A stretch of DNA of 64,000 nucleotides from Schistocerca nitens (taxonomy: Eukaryota; Arthropoda; Insecta; Orthoptera; Acrididae): NCBI RefSeq assembly GCF_023898315.1, contig NC_064617.1, positions 710,975,202 to 711,039,201 of the forward strand, given 5' to 3'. The notes under the pieces were generated by a model that was given only the letters and a program-made list of their open reading frames with translations, was not told where the DNA came from and searched no databases. Made by a program: the position numbers and the translations under genes. Below, piece by piece: positions 31,771-43,867 of this stretch (position 1 is its first letter; each line of letters begins with the position of its first letter).

Positions 31771-33424
31771 GAATCATTGCAAGATTCTGCTCTTTCAGTC
31801 ACAGTCAAGACTTTAATAAAGATGGCAAATGTAATATTAATCAGAACACTGGGAGGTGATGTCATCTAAATAACAATTGATTTGTTCATTCTTAACATCG
31901 CATGACAAAATATGGCTACAGAAACACCACACAAACATTTTTATTTGACAAATGCTTTCAATAATGTGGAGTCTATGGTAACAAAGTGATCAGCTGGGAG
32001 TCAACACACCACACTAACCAGAACTAATCGCTTTGTCTTACTTCATAAATGTGAATCCATGGTATGGCCCAAAAACTACGCTACTATCAAACATCTATAC
32101 TGTACTATCCCATAAAGAAAAATATGGTTCCAAAGAACAGGGAGCTGTGAAGCATATTTTGGAGCTCTACACCGTAGCAGTGAATACTTTAGCCTTCTGC
32201 AGGTGAGGGTGGGACAGCACGATGCGGTCACCGACTGAAGTCATGGGCAGCGACAATCTGTTATTAAAGGAGCACGCCCGGAAGTGTGAAGATACGTGGT
32301 CTCACTTTCAGCTGATTCGGAAAACAGGTATTTCCCTATGAGCCTCTGAAACCCAGGTGGATTTCAGTGTGCAGGTAAACCTATTTGCTGGTCTGCCAAA
32401 CAGATTTGACTCAGTGACACGACTATGTGTGACGGAATATGTCGAACGTTTAGATGGCCAACTCAAAACAAATAAGTACACCCATGCATCACTCGTTGTG
32501 TGCGTGATGCAAGAAGCAGTATGTGTGACAGTTCAGATGGTGACTGACACAGCCTCTAAGTGGCACACTAGCAAAGGACACAAGTCTCACCGTTCGGTAA
32601 ATACCTGTCGTTCTTTACTAGCAAGCGCCAGTACAATAGAGAGCACTTCTTTTTCTCTCGACTTTCCTCGCCAGCTCTTTAGGATATCACATTTACATGC
32701 TCAGACTACACCCACTTTACCCCAAGTCAGTCACGAGCTGGAGCTCGGCATTCGAAGCTGAGATACCACCCCATGCTCTGCATACACAGATTTGACAAAC
32801 CAGAAGACTTTAAAAATTAATTAGGAAAAAAGATTCAGCTTTACAGCCTCTTTCCCACGCTTTTATGCCGTGTCTTTGCTAAAAGCACGATTTGGATGGA
32901 ATCACAGCACTCCATAAAATGATCGTTAGTTCTCCTGTTGCACCCATTTTGAACTTTCCAAAGAATGGCCATAAACTCGCTAAAAGCTTCGTGCCTTCAC
33001 AAATATATTTTGTAGCAGAGTCTGGACATCTGGGCGCCACTGTCCTGTCCCACTGAAATTCACAGAAACTTACAGGCGTCTCATTGGCTTCCTACCTAAC
33101 AAAGGCCCATCCTCTGCTTGATTGCCTGTCATCAATGCTCTGCTCATAGCTGCAGCGACTCCTCGGCGCTAGTCAGCCTACCTGGATGCGGCCACCGATC
33201 GACCGGTGCCACCCAATGTGTCTGCACAATGAGACCGAAGCACTCGGCAGTCCGCAAATGTTTTCACCCAGGTTCCGTGGAAAAAGCGCTCTCCTCGACC
33301 CTCAGCTGCCGTACGCATTTACTGTGGTCAATTGTTGTTCAGTGAAAGAACATAACAAGAACAGTGTATTTAAGTGAAACCACATAGTAACTGTTGTAGT
33401 TTGTAGACTATTTATGAAATAGGG
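31771..33424. other. Unassigned interior of the 4.9-kb transposon
   Basis: This 1.65-kb block separates the inserted mariner from the transposase. The longest frame, 32357-32761 (134 codons: MDFSVQVNLFAGLPNRFDSV at its start), has no recognised relatives. Composition is less AT-rich than the flanks around 32600-33300. It may be another insertion, captured sequence, or an untranslated part of the element. Confidence 0.4.
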
Positions 33425-34430
33425 ATGCCTTTCAAATTTACGACAGAGGAATACTCCGATATGGTGTTTATTTATGGAAAATGTGATGGTAATGCTATGG
33501 CTGCATTTAACGTATGAACCATTAGTGGAGTGTTTCGAATGTAACAGGAGACAGGTTCTCTACCTAGCGTTCATAATCAGTACGAGCGCTTGATACCTGA
33601 AGATCAGGAAATGATGGGTGCTGTTCAACATAGTCTGGGTATCAGTACACAACATATCTCCCAACGATTAGAGATTTCACAATCTAAGGTATGCCGTACA
33701 CTGAAGTACAATAATATGTATCCTTAACATAAGCTAAAAGTGCATCATTTACACCCTGGAGATTTTGCCCTTTGCTTGGAGTTATACAAGTGGTTAAATA
33801 CTAATCGGCAGTAACACAAATACATTTTATTTACTGATGAGGCACAGTTTACTTGAGATGGTATAAACAATTTACAGAACGAGTACATATGGTCTGAAGA
33901 AAACCCATATGTAACAGTGCAGCACAATTTCCAGCAGCGATTTAGCATAAATGTGTGGTGTGCTATAATAAACACACACTTTATTGGACCTTTCATTTTC
34001 CCAGGACGTACTTAAAATTCCTTCAAGAAGAAATGCCCCACTTGCTCAAAGATGTTCCACTTGCTACACCATGGGAAATGTATTTTCAACATGATGGCGT
34101 GTCTCCACATTTCACCAATGCCATTACTACACATTTAAATGAACATTTTCTGCAGAAATGGATTGGTCATGATGCTACATGCCTGTGGCCACCCAGATCA
34201 TCTGATTTAACACGAATGAATTTTTGTGTATGGAGATGGATGAAAGACATAGTTCATGAGGACAAAGTCTATGCACGTGATGCATTACTTGCTCACATTA
34301 TGAATGAATGCAATGGATGAAATTAAGAACAAACCTGAGAAATTGAAACAAGCAACACAATCTGTTCATACATGTGCAGCTAAATGCATTGAACTCGGTG
34401 GAGACATTTTTGAACATTTATTGTGAGTGT
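33425..34430 (+). pseudogene. Transposase of the 4.9-kb element (DDE_3 type), decayed
   Basis: Starts MPFKFTTEEYSDMVFIYGKC at 33425, then SLGISTQHISQRLEISQSKV (helix-turn-helix), LFTDEAQFT (first catalytic aspartate), QRFSINVW, and in the 33955-34320 frame FQHDGVSPHFTNAITTHLN (second aspartate), WPPRSSDLTRMNFCVWRWMK and DALLAHIMNECNG. Internal stops (after NAMAAFNV, YNNMYP and others) and a frameshift near 34010 make it inactive. This protein type is widespread in insects as an uncharacterised Tc1/mariner-related transposase. Confidence 0.75.
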
Positions 34431-34991
34431 ATCGTGAAATTGTATGTACATTGTACAACTTCCTTAACACTGAGCTTTGTTTATTTCCGGTTTAACATGA
34501 AATCACGTGTGCTATGGTATTAATAAAAGCAGATTATCTGACACATTCGTACAGTTTCTGGTAACATTATTACCATCATTTTTTCAAAATTAAATTCTCT
34601 AAAACTTCTGTTGAAAACTTAGTGCACTTGTCTGGATTTGAAAAAACAAATTGGGCCAAGTAGTTAATGAATTAAAAATTTTATGAAATTACTTCTTTGC
34701 TTCTCTGGATGTCCTGGAAAACTACTAAAGATACACGTCTTGGACATGTTTTGTTAGATTTACCAGATCAATAACAACAAAATAAATGGAAATCATGCTT
34801 TACTTTAAACTCGTATGGTTTTGTGATGGCTTCATATTAGCGAAGTTGCTAAATTTCAGGCAAAATCTTTTAGTAACCATAACTCCGTAACCAGACATTA
34901 GCAGACCTATGTTTATATGAACGTTTTTATTTAGTTTTACTTCTCGAATAACATATTAAAATATTTGCATATCTTCATGAATCACCCTGTA

Positions 34992-35419
34992 AATGACAGT
35001 CAGTGCCATAAGCATTCAGTCAACGCAAGCTAAATTTCCCATGCAGTTGATAAGATTTCAGGCAACATATTCAAATCATGTTCATTTGATATAGCTTATG
35101 TACTCTGCAAAATATTTGATGCATCACTTGACAAGGTGCCTTTCCGTATAGATGTAAATATGCCATTGGTAGACCACCTTCCAAGAATGGTAGTAGGATA
35201 GATATTAATAAGTATTAATGTTTTTCACTATAAATTTCCTCCTCGAAAGTTTCTCAAAATGGTGAGGTATTTAAGAATAGTCATGCATATTTGCGAGTAT
35301 AAAATTCTGAGTTGATTAAAATTTATTTTCGAGAAAGGCCTCTCCTCTGAACATGTCATTTATCATTTAGCTGGCTGTTTACTAAAATATCCGAATAACA
35401 AGATTTCAACTACCAGGAC
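34992..35419. other. Intronic sequence, possibly decayed LINE
   Basis: A stretch near 35090-35150 reads SFDIAYVLCKIFDASLDKVP, weakly LINE-like, but the resemblance is not strong enough to call. Confidence 0.35.
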
Positions 35420-35826
35420 TTTTCATCTTCCTGAGGCATTCGACTGTGAAAATCGCAAAATTATCTTGGAGAAACTTAAATCTTATGGCTTTTGAGGTAC
35501 CGTAAGTGATTCTCTTCGTATTTAAAAAACAGGAATTAAGGATCATATTGGAAAGCTCATTCAGCTCTTGTGACGAATCTTCTTCCGAGTGGTGTTGTAC
35601 AGAGTTCAATCCTGCGACCACTCCTGCATATAAATGATCTTCCATCTTGCACTGATACAGCAGAAAACAATTTCTGCTGTACCTTTATTGATCACACAAG
35701 CATTATAATCAAGCCTAATGAAGTTTCAACAACAGAAGGAGCATTAAACGAAGTATTAAAAAGTGTTATTGATTGTTTCTTGGTAAATGGCCCATTGCTT
35801 AACTTAAGAAAAAACATAGCTCATTG
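35420..35826 (+). mobile_element. Jockey-like LINE reverse transcriptase fragment
   Basis: Frames give EAFDCENRKIILEKLKSYGF, then GVVQSSILRPLLHINDLPSC and TFIDHTSIIIKPNEVSTTEG followed by LNEVLKSVIDCFLVNGPLL. This is the palm to thumb order of a LINE reverse transcriptase, with both catalytic aspartates of the FADD box altered (FIDH). Truncated at both ends. Confidence 0.7.
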
Positions 35827-36698
35827 AATTATGTACATTGCTCTCTCGCCTCATAAAAACAGTGGTCCACTGTTTCAGCATCATGGATGTAGGTCTTGTC
35901 AGTGGTCCTCTCTGTATGGCAGTGCTGGAGTGTACTCACGTTTGGGTCATATTGTGACGTCTTCTGCACTGTAATGAGCATCAGATGTAGTCTCTTCTGC
36001 TGAAGTTTCACCACCATTGAGTGGGCCTTCAGTTTCCTTGAACAGGACACACTCATTGTCAATGTTTCCCTCAGGACTGCAGTATCGCTTCATACAGAGG
36101 ATGGATGATGTTTCTGCATTTTTGTCTTCTTGATGGTCGTAATCCTTGACGTCATGTGTGACATCCCTCAAGTGATGAAGAATAAGATATGGCTGAAAGT
36201 AGGATTTTAGTAACTTTTCTGATAGTCCCACTTCTGCACGGATGTAAAAATTCGCACAGTCTACCAGGCTGTATCTCACTCACCAGCGATTGGCGTTATA
36301 GTGCTCATGGTTCTTCTCTTGGGCATCTAGGGACTATATGTGAGCCAGCTGTTTTCCTTCTCTGGGCTTGGTGATGCAATGTTTCAGGTAGTCATGTTAA
36401 CTATCGTTGGGTTCAAATGGGAACATTGTATCCATTGTCATTTAAGCATTGTGACCATGGAGCAGAAAGAACTGTGTGAAGCCCGTAACATCTACCTTCA
36501 CTATGTTATATTCAAATTTCACTATGGGGAGAATTATCCCTCAATCTCTCTGTTCAACATCAGCATACATTGAGAGCATATGTGCAAATGCCGTATTAAA
36601 GCAATCGGAGGGACCATTTGTCTGTTGGTGATAGGCAGATGTCATTCAAATGAAAACTTTCTTGTGATCAGAGGTCATCACACTGGTTGCTCTACGCT

Positions 36699-36884
36699 TC
36701 AGGTGTCTTCAAGGAACCTTGCAATTTCTGTAGCTTGAGCAGTTGGCACAACTTTGGTGATAGTATAGTGTGTGAGATAATCAGTGCAAACTAATATCCA
36801 TTGATTCCCATTTGTCAACTTTGGGAACCTCTCCAAGAAGTAGATTCCAGTCCAATGGAAGGGCGCTGCAGGTCGAATTGACAC
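36699..36884 (-). pseudogene. Gypsy integrase core fragment
   Basis: SIRPAAPFHWTGIYFLERFP then KLTNGNQWILVCTDYLTHYT is the integrase catalytic core around the first two acidic positions. An active enzyme has an aspartate in place of Y in TGIYFL, so the first catalytic residue is lost here. The second aspartate (CTDYLT) remains. Confidence 0.7.
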
Positions 36885-37478
36885 ATCAGTTACCCTTAGG
36901 TAATTGTGGCCCCTGCCTCCATTGGTGGCATTCCTTAAATTTGCTCACGTAGTGTGTAATGGATCGGCAGAGATCTGGCTGGTGACCTCCGTGTCTGATT
37001 TTGTTTGTAGTCTTTTTGAATCCTAGGTGACCAAATTGACCAGATATTGGAATGTTGTGGAACTACTTTAGGATAGCTTACTATGGATGAGCTGTGCTGA
37101 AGAGCAGCTATTTCTGCCTTTTTGTTTGTAAAACATTTTGTTCATTAATTGGAAACCTCCTGCTGTCAGTTCCTCCTCTTTCAAGTCCTCCATGGTTTTC
37201 AGCAATACTGGCTCTTCCGTCTGTTCAGCAGCAATGTCATTTAATGCAGCAATGATGTGATTTCATATGTGCTGCTCTGTTCTGCCAGAAGATTCCCTTA
37301 AATGCAGTTGGCATCTTAGTATTAGCTTCTGCTTTCATGTACTACTGTGACTTTGTACTCATGAAGCCTCGTGCCATCCTATGGATCCTTCAGTTTAGTC
37401 AGTCATCAAAGAGAATGGTAACCCATCACAACTGTGAATGGATTGGCAAGTAACTATGACTGGAACTTGTCGATAGCC

Positions 37479-37667
37479 CTAAAAAACAGCAAGGCATTCC
37501 TTCGCAATTGTAGAGTAGTTCATCTTGGATGTGGTGAGTAATCTGGAAGCATAAGCTGTCACCTTTTCAACATCTTCCTGAATTTTTGCTGGAATTGCAG
37601 CTATCCAATAACTGCTAGTATCATTGTGAATTTCTGTCTCAGGGTTGTTATTGTACAATGGTAGCAC
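37479..37667 (-). pseudogene. Gypsy RNase H fragment
   Basis: The minus-strand frame begins with ETEIHNDTSSYWIAAI, matching the RNase H start that carries its first catalytic aspartate, and ends NYSTIAKECLAVF, matching the catalytic glutamate block. Confidence 0.7.
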
Positions 37668-39879
37668 CAGAAATGATGATAGTGTCTCCTAAAGGACAAG
37701 GAAAGATCTTTCCTACATCTCATTCAAATTTTGTCTTTCCTTACAGTAGCTCTTGCAGTGGATGTCACTTAGTACAGAAGTCCTGTATGAATGTATTCAG
37801 AGAGAACTTGTCAGATCACAAATGTGCCAAGGAGTTAGAATATTCATGACTGCTCTTATTTTTTTAGGGTTGGTATGAACTCCATATTCTCTAAAATAGG
37901 TGCCCCAAGATTTTTATTTCTTGGACAACGAACAGGCAGTTGCCCGTTTTGGGCGAAGGCCTGTAGTCTGATCACAATTAAATGGATAGCAAAGACTTGA
38001 ACTCGTAGAGGCCTTCAAGTATTATGAAGGCAGTCTTTTCCTGGTCAGCCTTGTCATCTTAGATTCACCAGTAGCCTGTCTGCATGCCCATAATTGAGAA
38101 ATGCTTTGCTCTTTCAAGCACTCGAGGGTGTCATCAGTGTGAATAAATGGTTAGACATAATCTTTCGTGATTTTGTTCAATCTTCTCAAGGACCACAGGA
38201 GGAGGACCGAGGATACTCTGAAGCTTTAGTCATGTCATCTTGCAGCATGTTACCAGGTCATCCTGAATTATGCATCATTCAGCCAATGACAGCCTATACT
38301 AGAATTGCCTAATTGGTGGATGATCCCCAGCATTGTACCAATAGCTGTTTGGTCTATCTTTTTCCCATTTTGGATTCGAAAGCATCTGAAAATAGGCACA
38401 GAACAACTAACTCCCACCAGTATTGCTCCTCTGTCATGTCAGATCACATTGGCAGTTCAATAGTAGCTACTTCCACTGCATTGTGTGTAGTGGTAGTGGA
38501 GCATGGTTCTTTGTCAATGACACTGAGCTGCATATCCTACACTGGTTTAGCTGTCCCTTTGCACATACCATTAGGGATGAGTCATGGCTGCTCGTGACAG
38601 CCATCCAGTGTTCTCCGTGACCACCTGCATTGCTTATGATCATTGCTGGTACATAGATTTATTTTCAGTTGACAAAAGCTTCGCAGTTTAACTGAGCATG
38701 TAGATTGAATAGAACTTGCCTCATTAATGGTAGCAGACAATTGCCCAGAGCAGTCTCTGTTACATGTACTTTTTGGAATAGCTTCACCAACCTGGAGCTC
38801 TGATCCTTCACAGTCTGTGAATGCTTGTGATGCCTGCAAGATGCATCTGTGGATGACATGATGACTTACATTCTGTTAAAAAACAAATTGAAACGGTTGT
38901 TTTCCGCCATTAATAGTTATTCTTGCAACACATGTTCTTATTGACTGGATGTACTTATATTTCCCATTTGTGATCTTCCAATAATTGCTTTTGTCACATA
39001 ACATAAGCTTCTTTAGCTAGTGACAATAAGCATCCAACATAACAGGAGAAGAAGGCACTGAGTCGACTAATGTCCAGACTCTTTGGCCAACAGTGATAAC
39101 ATCAATGAGATTTCCTGATACCTTAGTAAACAGCTGTCCATGGAGGAGTTTCGTCTGTGGTGGCATCACTTCAGTAGGTAATTTTCCTGATTTAGGTGGC
39201 TAGGTGACTAACTTGATACCTTTGTACAATAACAGGGAACACCTATGATGATCTGTTGGGGAAGAAACCCATCCAGCATATGGTGACAGACTTTGTCCAT
39301 CAGATCAGCTATAATGGTCCTCAGTCGACTGATGTGAATTGCATAGTTGTGATGGTTGAATTCATGTGGCGCAATGGTCATTGAACCCTTTTCTTCTTTC
39401 TCTGCAGTAGCATGAAATGTGCAGGGGATCAACAGTGGAAACATACCAATATGTTGTCTTCTGTCCCCCAAAATGTCTCTTGTTTTGCGGTACATTAAAC
39501 CTGGTGAAAGAGTTGGTTGTACTTGAATTGGTCTGGGTTGTTGTTTGGTGACTGCAGCTTAAGTCTGAGTTATATGAGAACGAAGTCTTTCACGACAGCA
39601 CTGTTGTTTGAAACATCCTCAGACTTCTTGCTGCGTCAGTTCAGGGTAAAACCTCGATCTTTCGACAATTTCCAGTGGAGCAACTGATTGTCAAAGTTAC
39701 TAATGTTGTGGCCTTGTATAGGTCAAAGACAGCTCCTGACTGGTCGCAGATAGTGCCAGCATTTGCACTGGGGCCCCACCACTCCCTCCATAGCGTAAAC
39801 ACAGAAAGGGCTATTTCTGACTCTTCTCTGCATCGAGAGCTCGCATTCATGTACTGTTAAGGTTATATCCACTGTCACA

Positions 39880-40870
39880 GTTGAAGGTTTTCTCACACAT
39901 TTTTATTTCTACAACACCCTTAATTATAGAGTCCCAGTATGTGGAAGCCTAGGGCAAAACTTTCATACGGGTCACATATTTCAGATGATTAATTTTGGAA
40001 TGGGTGTGGTCCTCATCAGAAAGATTTTCTGCTCTGTGTGTCAGTATGTTTAAAGCTGCTCTCTTCTATTCTAGACTGGATGGTGAAAACTGTGAGTGCC
40101 AAACCAATGTGTGTCGGCTTGGGGTACACTGAGTGTGCGAGGCATCCATCCGACTTCTGTTGTACCAGAACATCTAAAAACAGCAGCCTCCTCTCGTTCT
40201 CTGTTTCGACAGTGAACTGGATGTTTGGGTGCATGCTGTTCATATGTTCCTGGAAGTGATCAAGAGCTTCTACCCCATGAGGCCAGACCATAAACCTTTC
40301 ATCAACATAACAGTAAACTAAATATGGATGAAGGGTAGCTGAATTTAATGCACGATTGTCAAAATGTTCCACAAAAAAAGTTGACTATTGTTGGAGACAA
40401 TGGAGAACCTATAGTGATTCTGTCCATCGTTTCATAAAATTTACCACCGTACAAAATGCAGGTGGTCTTCATAACATGTCGGAACACCTTCATCATTTCA
40501 GGACGAAAATGCTCTGCCAACAGTTTTAGTACTTCCTCCACAGGATCCTTTGTAAATTGTAAGACCACATCCAGGCTGACTAAAATATCATTTGAGCCTG
40601 TAGGTATGAGAACCAATGGTGCTAACAGTGGCCTGAATGGAATACCTTCCTTGTGGACTTGAGGTATTACAAACAGCATGTGAGGTTAAGAGCTTATGCA
40701 CTAAGATTTTTGGTGACATCCTCTGGTAAACCATAATTCTTCAGGAGCTCCACTGTTTTTCTGCTTCCATTCTGAAATTAATTGTGTGAAGTATGTGTTC
40801 TGAAAGAATGGCTGTGGGTCACATGATATCAAGTCAGTGTTGTCCAAGAAAACGAAACGTGAAAATGTTG
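39880..40870 (-). mobile_element. PLE reverse transcriptase, minus-strand half of a head-to-head pair
   Basis: Minus-strand frames give LLKNYGLPEDV, FVIPQVHKEGIPFRPLL, NDILVSLDVVLQFTKDPVEE (palm with catalytic aspartate), FYETMDRITIGSPLSPTIVN, VYCYVDERFMVWPHGVEALD (YVDD box altered to YVDE) and FQEHMNSMHPNIQFTVETEN. The GIY-YIG nuclease that should follow on the same strand is absent. It sits within a Gypsy element. Confidence 0.75.
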
Positions 40871-40884
40871 AACATTCACGTGAT

Positions 40885-41427
40885 GAGCCACTGACTGCAT
40901 GCCTTCCCTGTTGTGGTGCTACATCCAGCAAAATAGGGATAGTCCTGGGAAGTCGAGGTATCAGACATATTTTCTGACCACCTAAGAATAAAAAGCACCC
41001 TGTTAAGGACTGTCTCAGCCTCATGATTTACATCATCCCATGTGAGTGCGAAAGCAGTTACATTGGTCAGTCCATCCACACTGTTTCCGACAGCTGTGCA
41101 AAACATCAATGGCATATTAAAAATCAAGAACTGGAGAAATCTGCAGTTGCTGAGCTCAGCCTCACAAATGAATATAACAGACTGTTTGAGGAAACAAAAG
41201 TTTTCTCCCAGGCTTCCACATTCCGAGGCCCTATAATTAAGGAGGCTGTAGAAATAGTGTGTGAGAAAATCTTCTGCTGTGATGGCAGATATAATCTTAG
41301 TGTTGCATGGAAGCAAGCTCTCAATGCAGAGAAGAGCCAGGGGTATTCATCACAATATTTACACTGTGGTGGGAGCGGTGGTGCCACCAGCACAGACGTT
41401 GACACAGTCTGTGACCGCATGATGTAA
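40885..41427 (+). mobile_element. PLE linker and GIY-YIG nuclease, plus-strand half of a head-to-head pair
   Basis: The plus strand encodes SSKIGIVLGSRGIRHIFRPP followed by KDCLSLMIYIIPCECESSYI and GQSIHTV: the GIY-YIG core with the YI and YIGQ elements. Then come HQWHIKNQELEKSAVAELSL (conserved histidine and glutamate region) and GPIIKEAVEIVCEKIF with YNLSVAWKQAL. The ORF stops at 41427. The trailer up to about 41600 (tatataaggccaccacagta) looks like PLE terminal sequence. It is oriented opposite to the reverse transcriptase half on its left. Confidence 0.75.
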
Positions 41428-41609
41428 CTATCAACCAACCAGACCCCATCTTTGGGCTATATAAGGCCACCACAGTAACAATTTTGACAGTCAGTTGCTC
41501 CTGATGTAGATGATGGTGGAAATTGTCAAAAGCTCAAGGTTTTACCCAGAATTGATGCAGCAAAAAGTCAGAGAATGTTTTATACTACATAAATCTGCGT
41601 TGGCTGAGC

Positions 41610-42390
41610 CCATTCTTCATGGCACACATGACTGGCAGCAGAGATACGGTGCTAAAAATTGATATGCCTCTTATTCAACATTGGTTCATAAACTGACTTA
41701 CGGGGTCAACATTTCTGCCTCTGTCTGTTGTGTAATTGGTTCGACATTTCTGGCTGCCATAAACTACTATATCTCGTATTTTACTGCCCGAAATATGAGA
41801 GAGGCGAAGTCTTCGTCGTCCTCAGCTGCCACAGGGAGCACATTTGGGAGTCAGTCATGCTTCTTTTATCTGGCACTTCTCTCTTGTACTTCATTGATAA
41901 GCTGGCACCACTTGATGAATTCTTCTGTTGTGACATCCATTATCAGAAGAGGTTGGTACATGTCTTGTGCAACTCATTCCATCGAATGTTAGATTTTGTC
42001 AGTTTTTGTTATTTTGTGATTCACATTGTGGCATAGGGTCAGAACATTCTGTACATAAGACTTGTCATTTTCCCTTGGTGTTGGCGGCTGTTCTTCAGTT
42101 GTTCTTCTGCCTTGCTGCTGATCGTCACTGAATGTTTCCTTCAACATGGCCTGGAATTTGTCGCAGCTATTGGGCTTCTCTTCATTATTCTTGAACCACT
42201 GCTGGACTGTTCCATCTAAGTACATAGGAAACACTGATAGATGTCTGACATGCAGCTGACTAAGTGCTGTTTTGGAATCCATTGTTCTCCTGAATGTCAT
42301 GTTGTAACTATAATCAAGTCTAAATCTAAAAGCAGGGTTGTCAGTGAAGTTCAACCTTTTGCGCATTTAGACTCCAACATACAGAAAGAA
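41610..42390 (-). mobile_element. Gypsy gag region, minus strand
   Basis: The frame 42366-41989 encodes TALSQLHVRHLSVFPMYLDG, TVQQWFKNNEEKP and NSCDKFQAMLKETFSDD, the capsid-like pattern of Gypsy Gag (weak hydrophobic repeats followed by QWF). It is the 5' part of the element whose pol lies at 35830-39870. Confidence 0.65.
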
Positions 42391-42850
42391 CAGAACTGCC
42401 ACCTAGATGGAGATCGCTGTTGTTTATACATGGAATATTCCAGAATATGCAAACATTAGAAGGATAAAAAATTTTGAGAACATTCCAGAAATTGTAAATA
42501 CTGAATAACACATTTTTTTCTAATGTTGTAGTTTGAACTGGCAACCAACTGCACACAAGCCAGCGACACTACCCACTAGTTTGTCCAGCATGCAACACAG
42601 CTTGCAGCAGTATTCTCAATTGCTTGCATTTGCTCAGTCAAGTTGCTGATCTTGGTGATAAATACTGTAGAAAATTAGATTACTTGCATGCTTCCATTCA
42701 TTGATGTCATGTGGAATAATTTTCTGAGACAGCTGCACACATCGACCCAAAGTATTCAGTGCATAGAAATATGATGTAAGGAAATATCTGGTGTCTTTCC
42801 TTGAACTTCATGTAGATGGCTGTTTAAAAAATTAATGTAATTGGATAGAT
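42391..42850. other. Intronic sequence, possibly LTR or leader of the Gypsy element
   Basis: No coding signature. It lies where the 5' LTR and leader of the minus-strand Gypsy would be expected, but no TG...CA pair or matching LTR could be found on the other side. Confidence 0.35.
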
Positions 42851-42854
42851 GAAA

Positions 42855-43790
42855 AGTCTGCTCACCAAGATGTGGCAGGAGAAAACGCACATGTAAAAAA
42901 AAGGTTCCACTTATGCAAGCTTTCAGAACCAGTGGCTCCTCCTCCTGTTAGGTGGAATGACAATGTGGTTTGAAAAACCATGTCACTCATTGCGCGGGCC
43001 CTCCTGCCGGAGATTCGAGTCCTCCTCCGCGCACGTGCGAGGGTTTGTAGGTGTGGTTTGCTCTTAGCATACATTAGTTAAGTAGTGTGTAAGCCTAAGG
43101 ACCGATGACTTCAGCAGTTTGGTCCCTTAGGAATTCACACACATTTGAACATTCTCCTCCTTCCGGCAGAAGGATTGAAGGGGAAGGAAGTGGGATGATG
43201 GAAAAGGACAGGAGAGGTTTATGAAGCGGCATAGAGTTTGGAAAAGTCACACAGAACCCCGGGTTGGAGGAGACTATGAAGAGTAATTGTTGGGGGACTA
43301 CACCAGACAAGATTGGAAAACCTGAGAGTTTAAAGATGGAAGACAGGATAATACACTAGATGCAGAGTACTGTTAAAACAGCATGCTCTAATGAGAATGA
43401 AAAGCTAAGTGCATTTGTATGTTGCAGAGGTGGGAGGGGGACAGCAAAAAATAGACAGGTCAGAAAATGAAAGATGCAGAAAACTAAAATGGAGTGAAGA
43501 AAGGAGTAGTTACTGTGAAGAAATGGTGAGACAGAAGAAAGTAACATAAAGTAAGGCCAGGTGGATGGCCAGAACCAAGTACATGTCGTAGCACTTGTTC
43601 CCACCTGCCAGATGGCACGTGTGGTGAAACAGGCACCGAGGTCTTGACTGTCATGTCGTAGAGCATGCTGTGCAACAGGATATTGTATGCTCCCAGATAC
43701 ACTCTCTGCTTCTTCCCATTTCTCCTAGCTGATAACTTGGTGGTAGTCTTGCAGATGTAAAAGGCCAAACATTGTTTACATAACAGGTGG
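42855..43790 (-). mobile_element. PLE 3' fragment with GIY-YIG remnant, minus strand
   Basis: The minus strand at 43768-43540 reads AFYICKTTTKLSARRNGKKQ, VYLGAYNILLHSMLYDMTVK and TSVPVSPHVPSGR, a decayed GIY-YIG domain of the same type as 14646-15643 (there AFYVGMTSNKLSIRMNGHEQ). The remainder is the trailer and terminal repeat. A second-family SINE is inserted at 42988-43150. Confidence 0.6.
42988..43150 (+). mobile_element. Second SINE family, 5'-truncated
   Basis: Contains a tRNA-like B box (agattcgagtc at about 43011) and a 3' body (aagcctaaggaccgatgact, tttggtcccttaggaattca, cacacatttgaac). It differs from the SINEs at 6066, 10090 and 46406, although both families end in a catttgaa-like tail. 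The tRNA-like 5' part is incomplete. Confidence 0.7.
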
Positions 43791-43867
43791 TCTGGTACCG
43801 CGCGCCGCGGAATTTGAATCCCCGCCAGACAGACCCATAGAGGTCACTGCACCATCGCGCCCTAAGC

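Larger units (their letters stand above)
30106..34989 (+). mobile_element. 4.9-kb DNA transposon with ~300-bp terminal inverted repeats
   Basis: The ends begin cagggcgattcacaaagata and, on the complement of the right side, cagggtgattcatgaagata. Similarity continues inward for about 300 bases on each side (30106 to ~30410; ~34690 to 34989). TA dinucleotides flank the element at 30104-30105 and 34990-34991. Inside lie a decayed transposase (33425-34430), an inserted intact mariner (30434-31768), and about 1.65 kb that I cannot assign. Such long inverted repeats are unusual for Tc1/mariner elements but fit its DDE_3-type transposase and TA flanks. Confidence 0.8.
35830..39870 (-). mobile_element. 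Gypsy-type LTR retrotransposon, pol region, minus strand
   Basis: On the minus strand, from right to left: protease-like RTCVARITINGG (about 38960-38900) with LIDVITVGQRVWTLVDS (about 39100); diverged reverse transcriptase (about 38600-37700); RNase H (37667-37479: ETEIHNDTSSYWI, VTAYASRLLTTSKMNYST, IAKECLAVF); integrase zinc region and core (about 37000-36699: WILVCTDYLTHYTITKVVP); and the integrase C-terminus (36279-35950: RAEVGLSEKLLKSYFQPYLI, LHHLRDVTHDVKDYD). Frameshifts and stops are many. LTRs were not located. The gag part lies at 41610-42390 beyond an inserted PLE pair. Confidence 0.75.

Noticed and set aside
32357..32761. A 134-codon ORF as a host or cargo gene
   Set aside because: No recognised motif and no splice or start context; kept only as part of an unassigned block.
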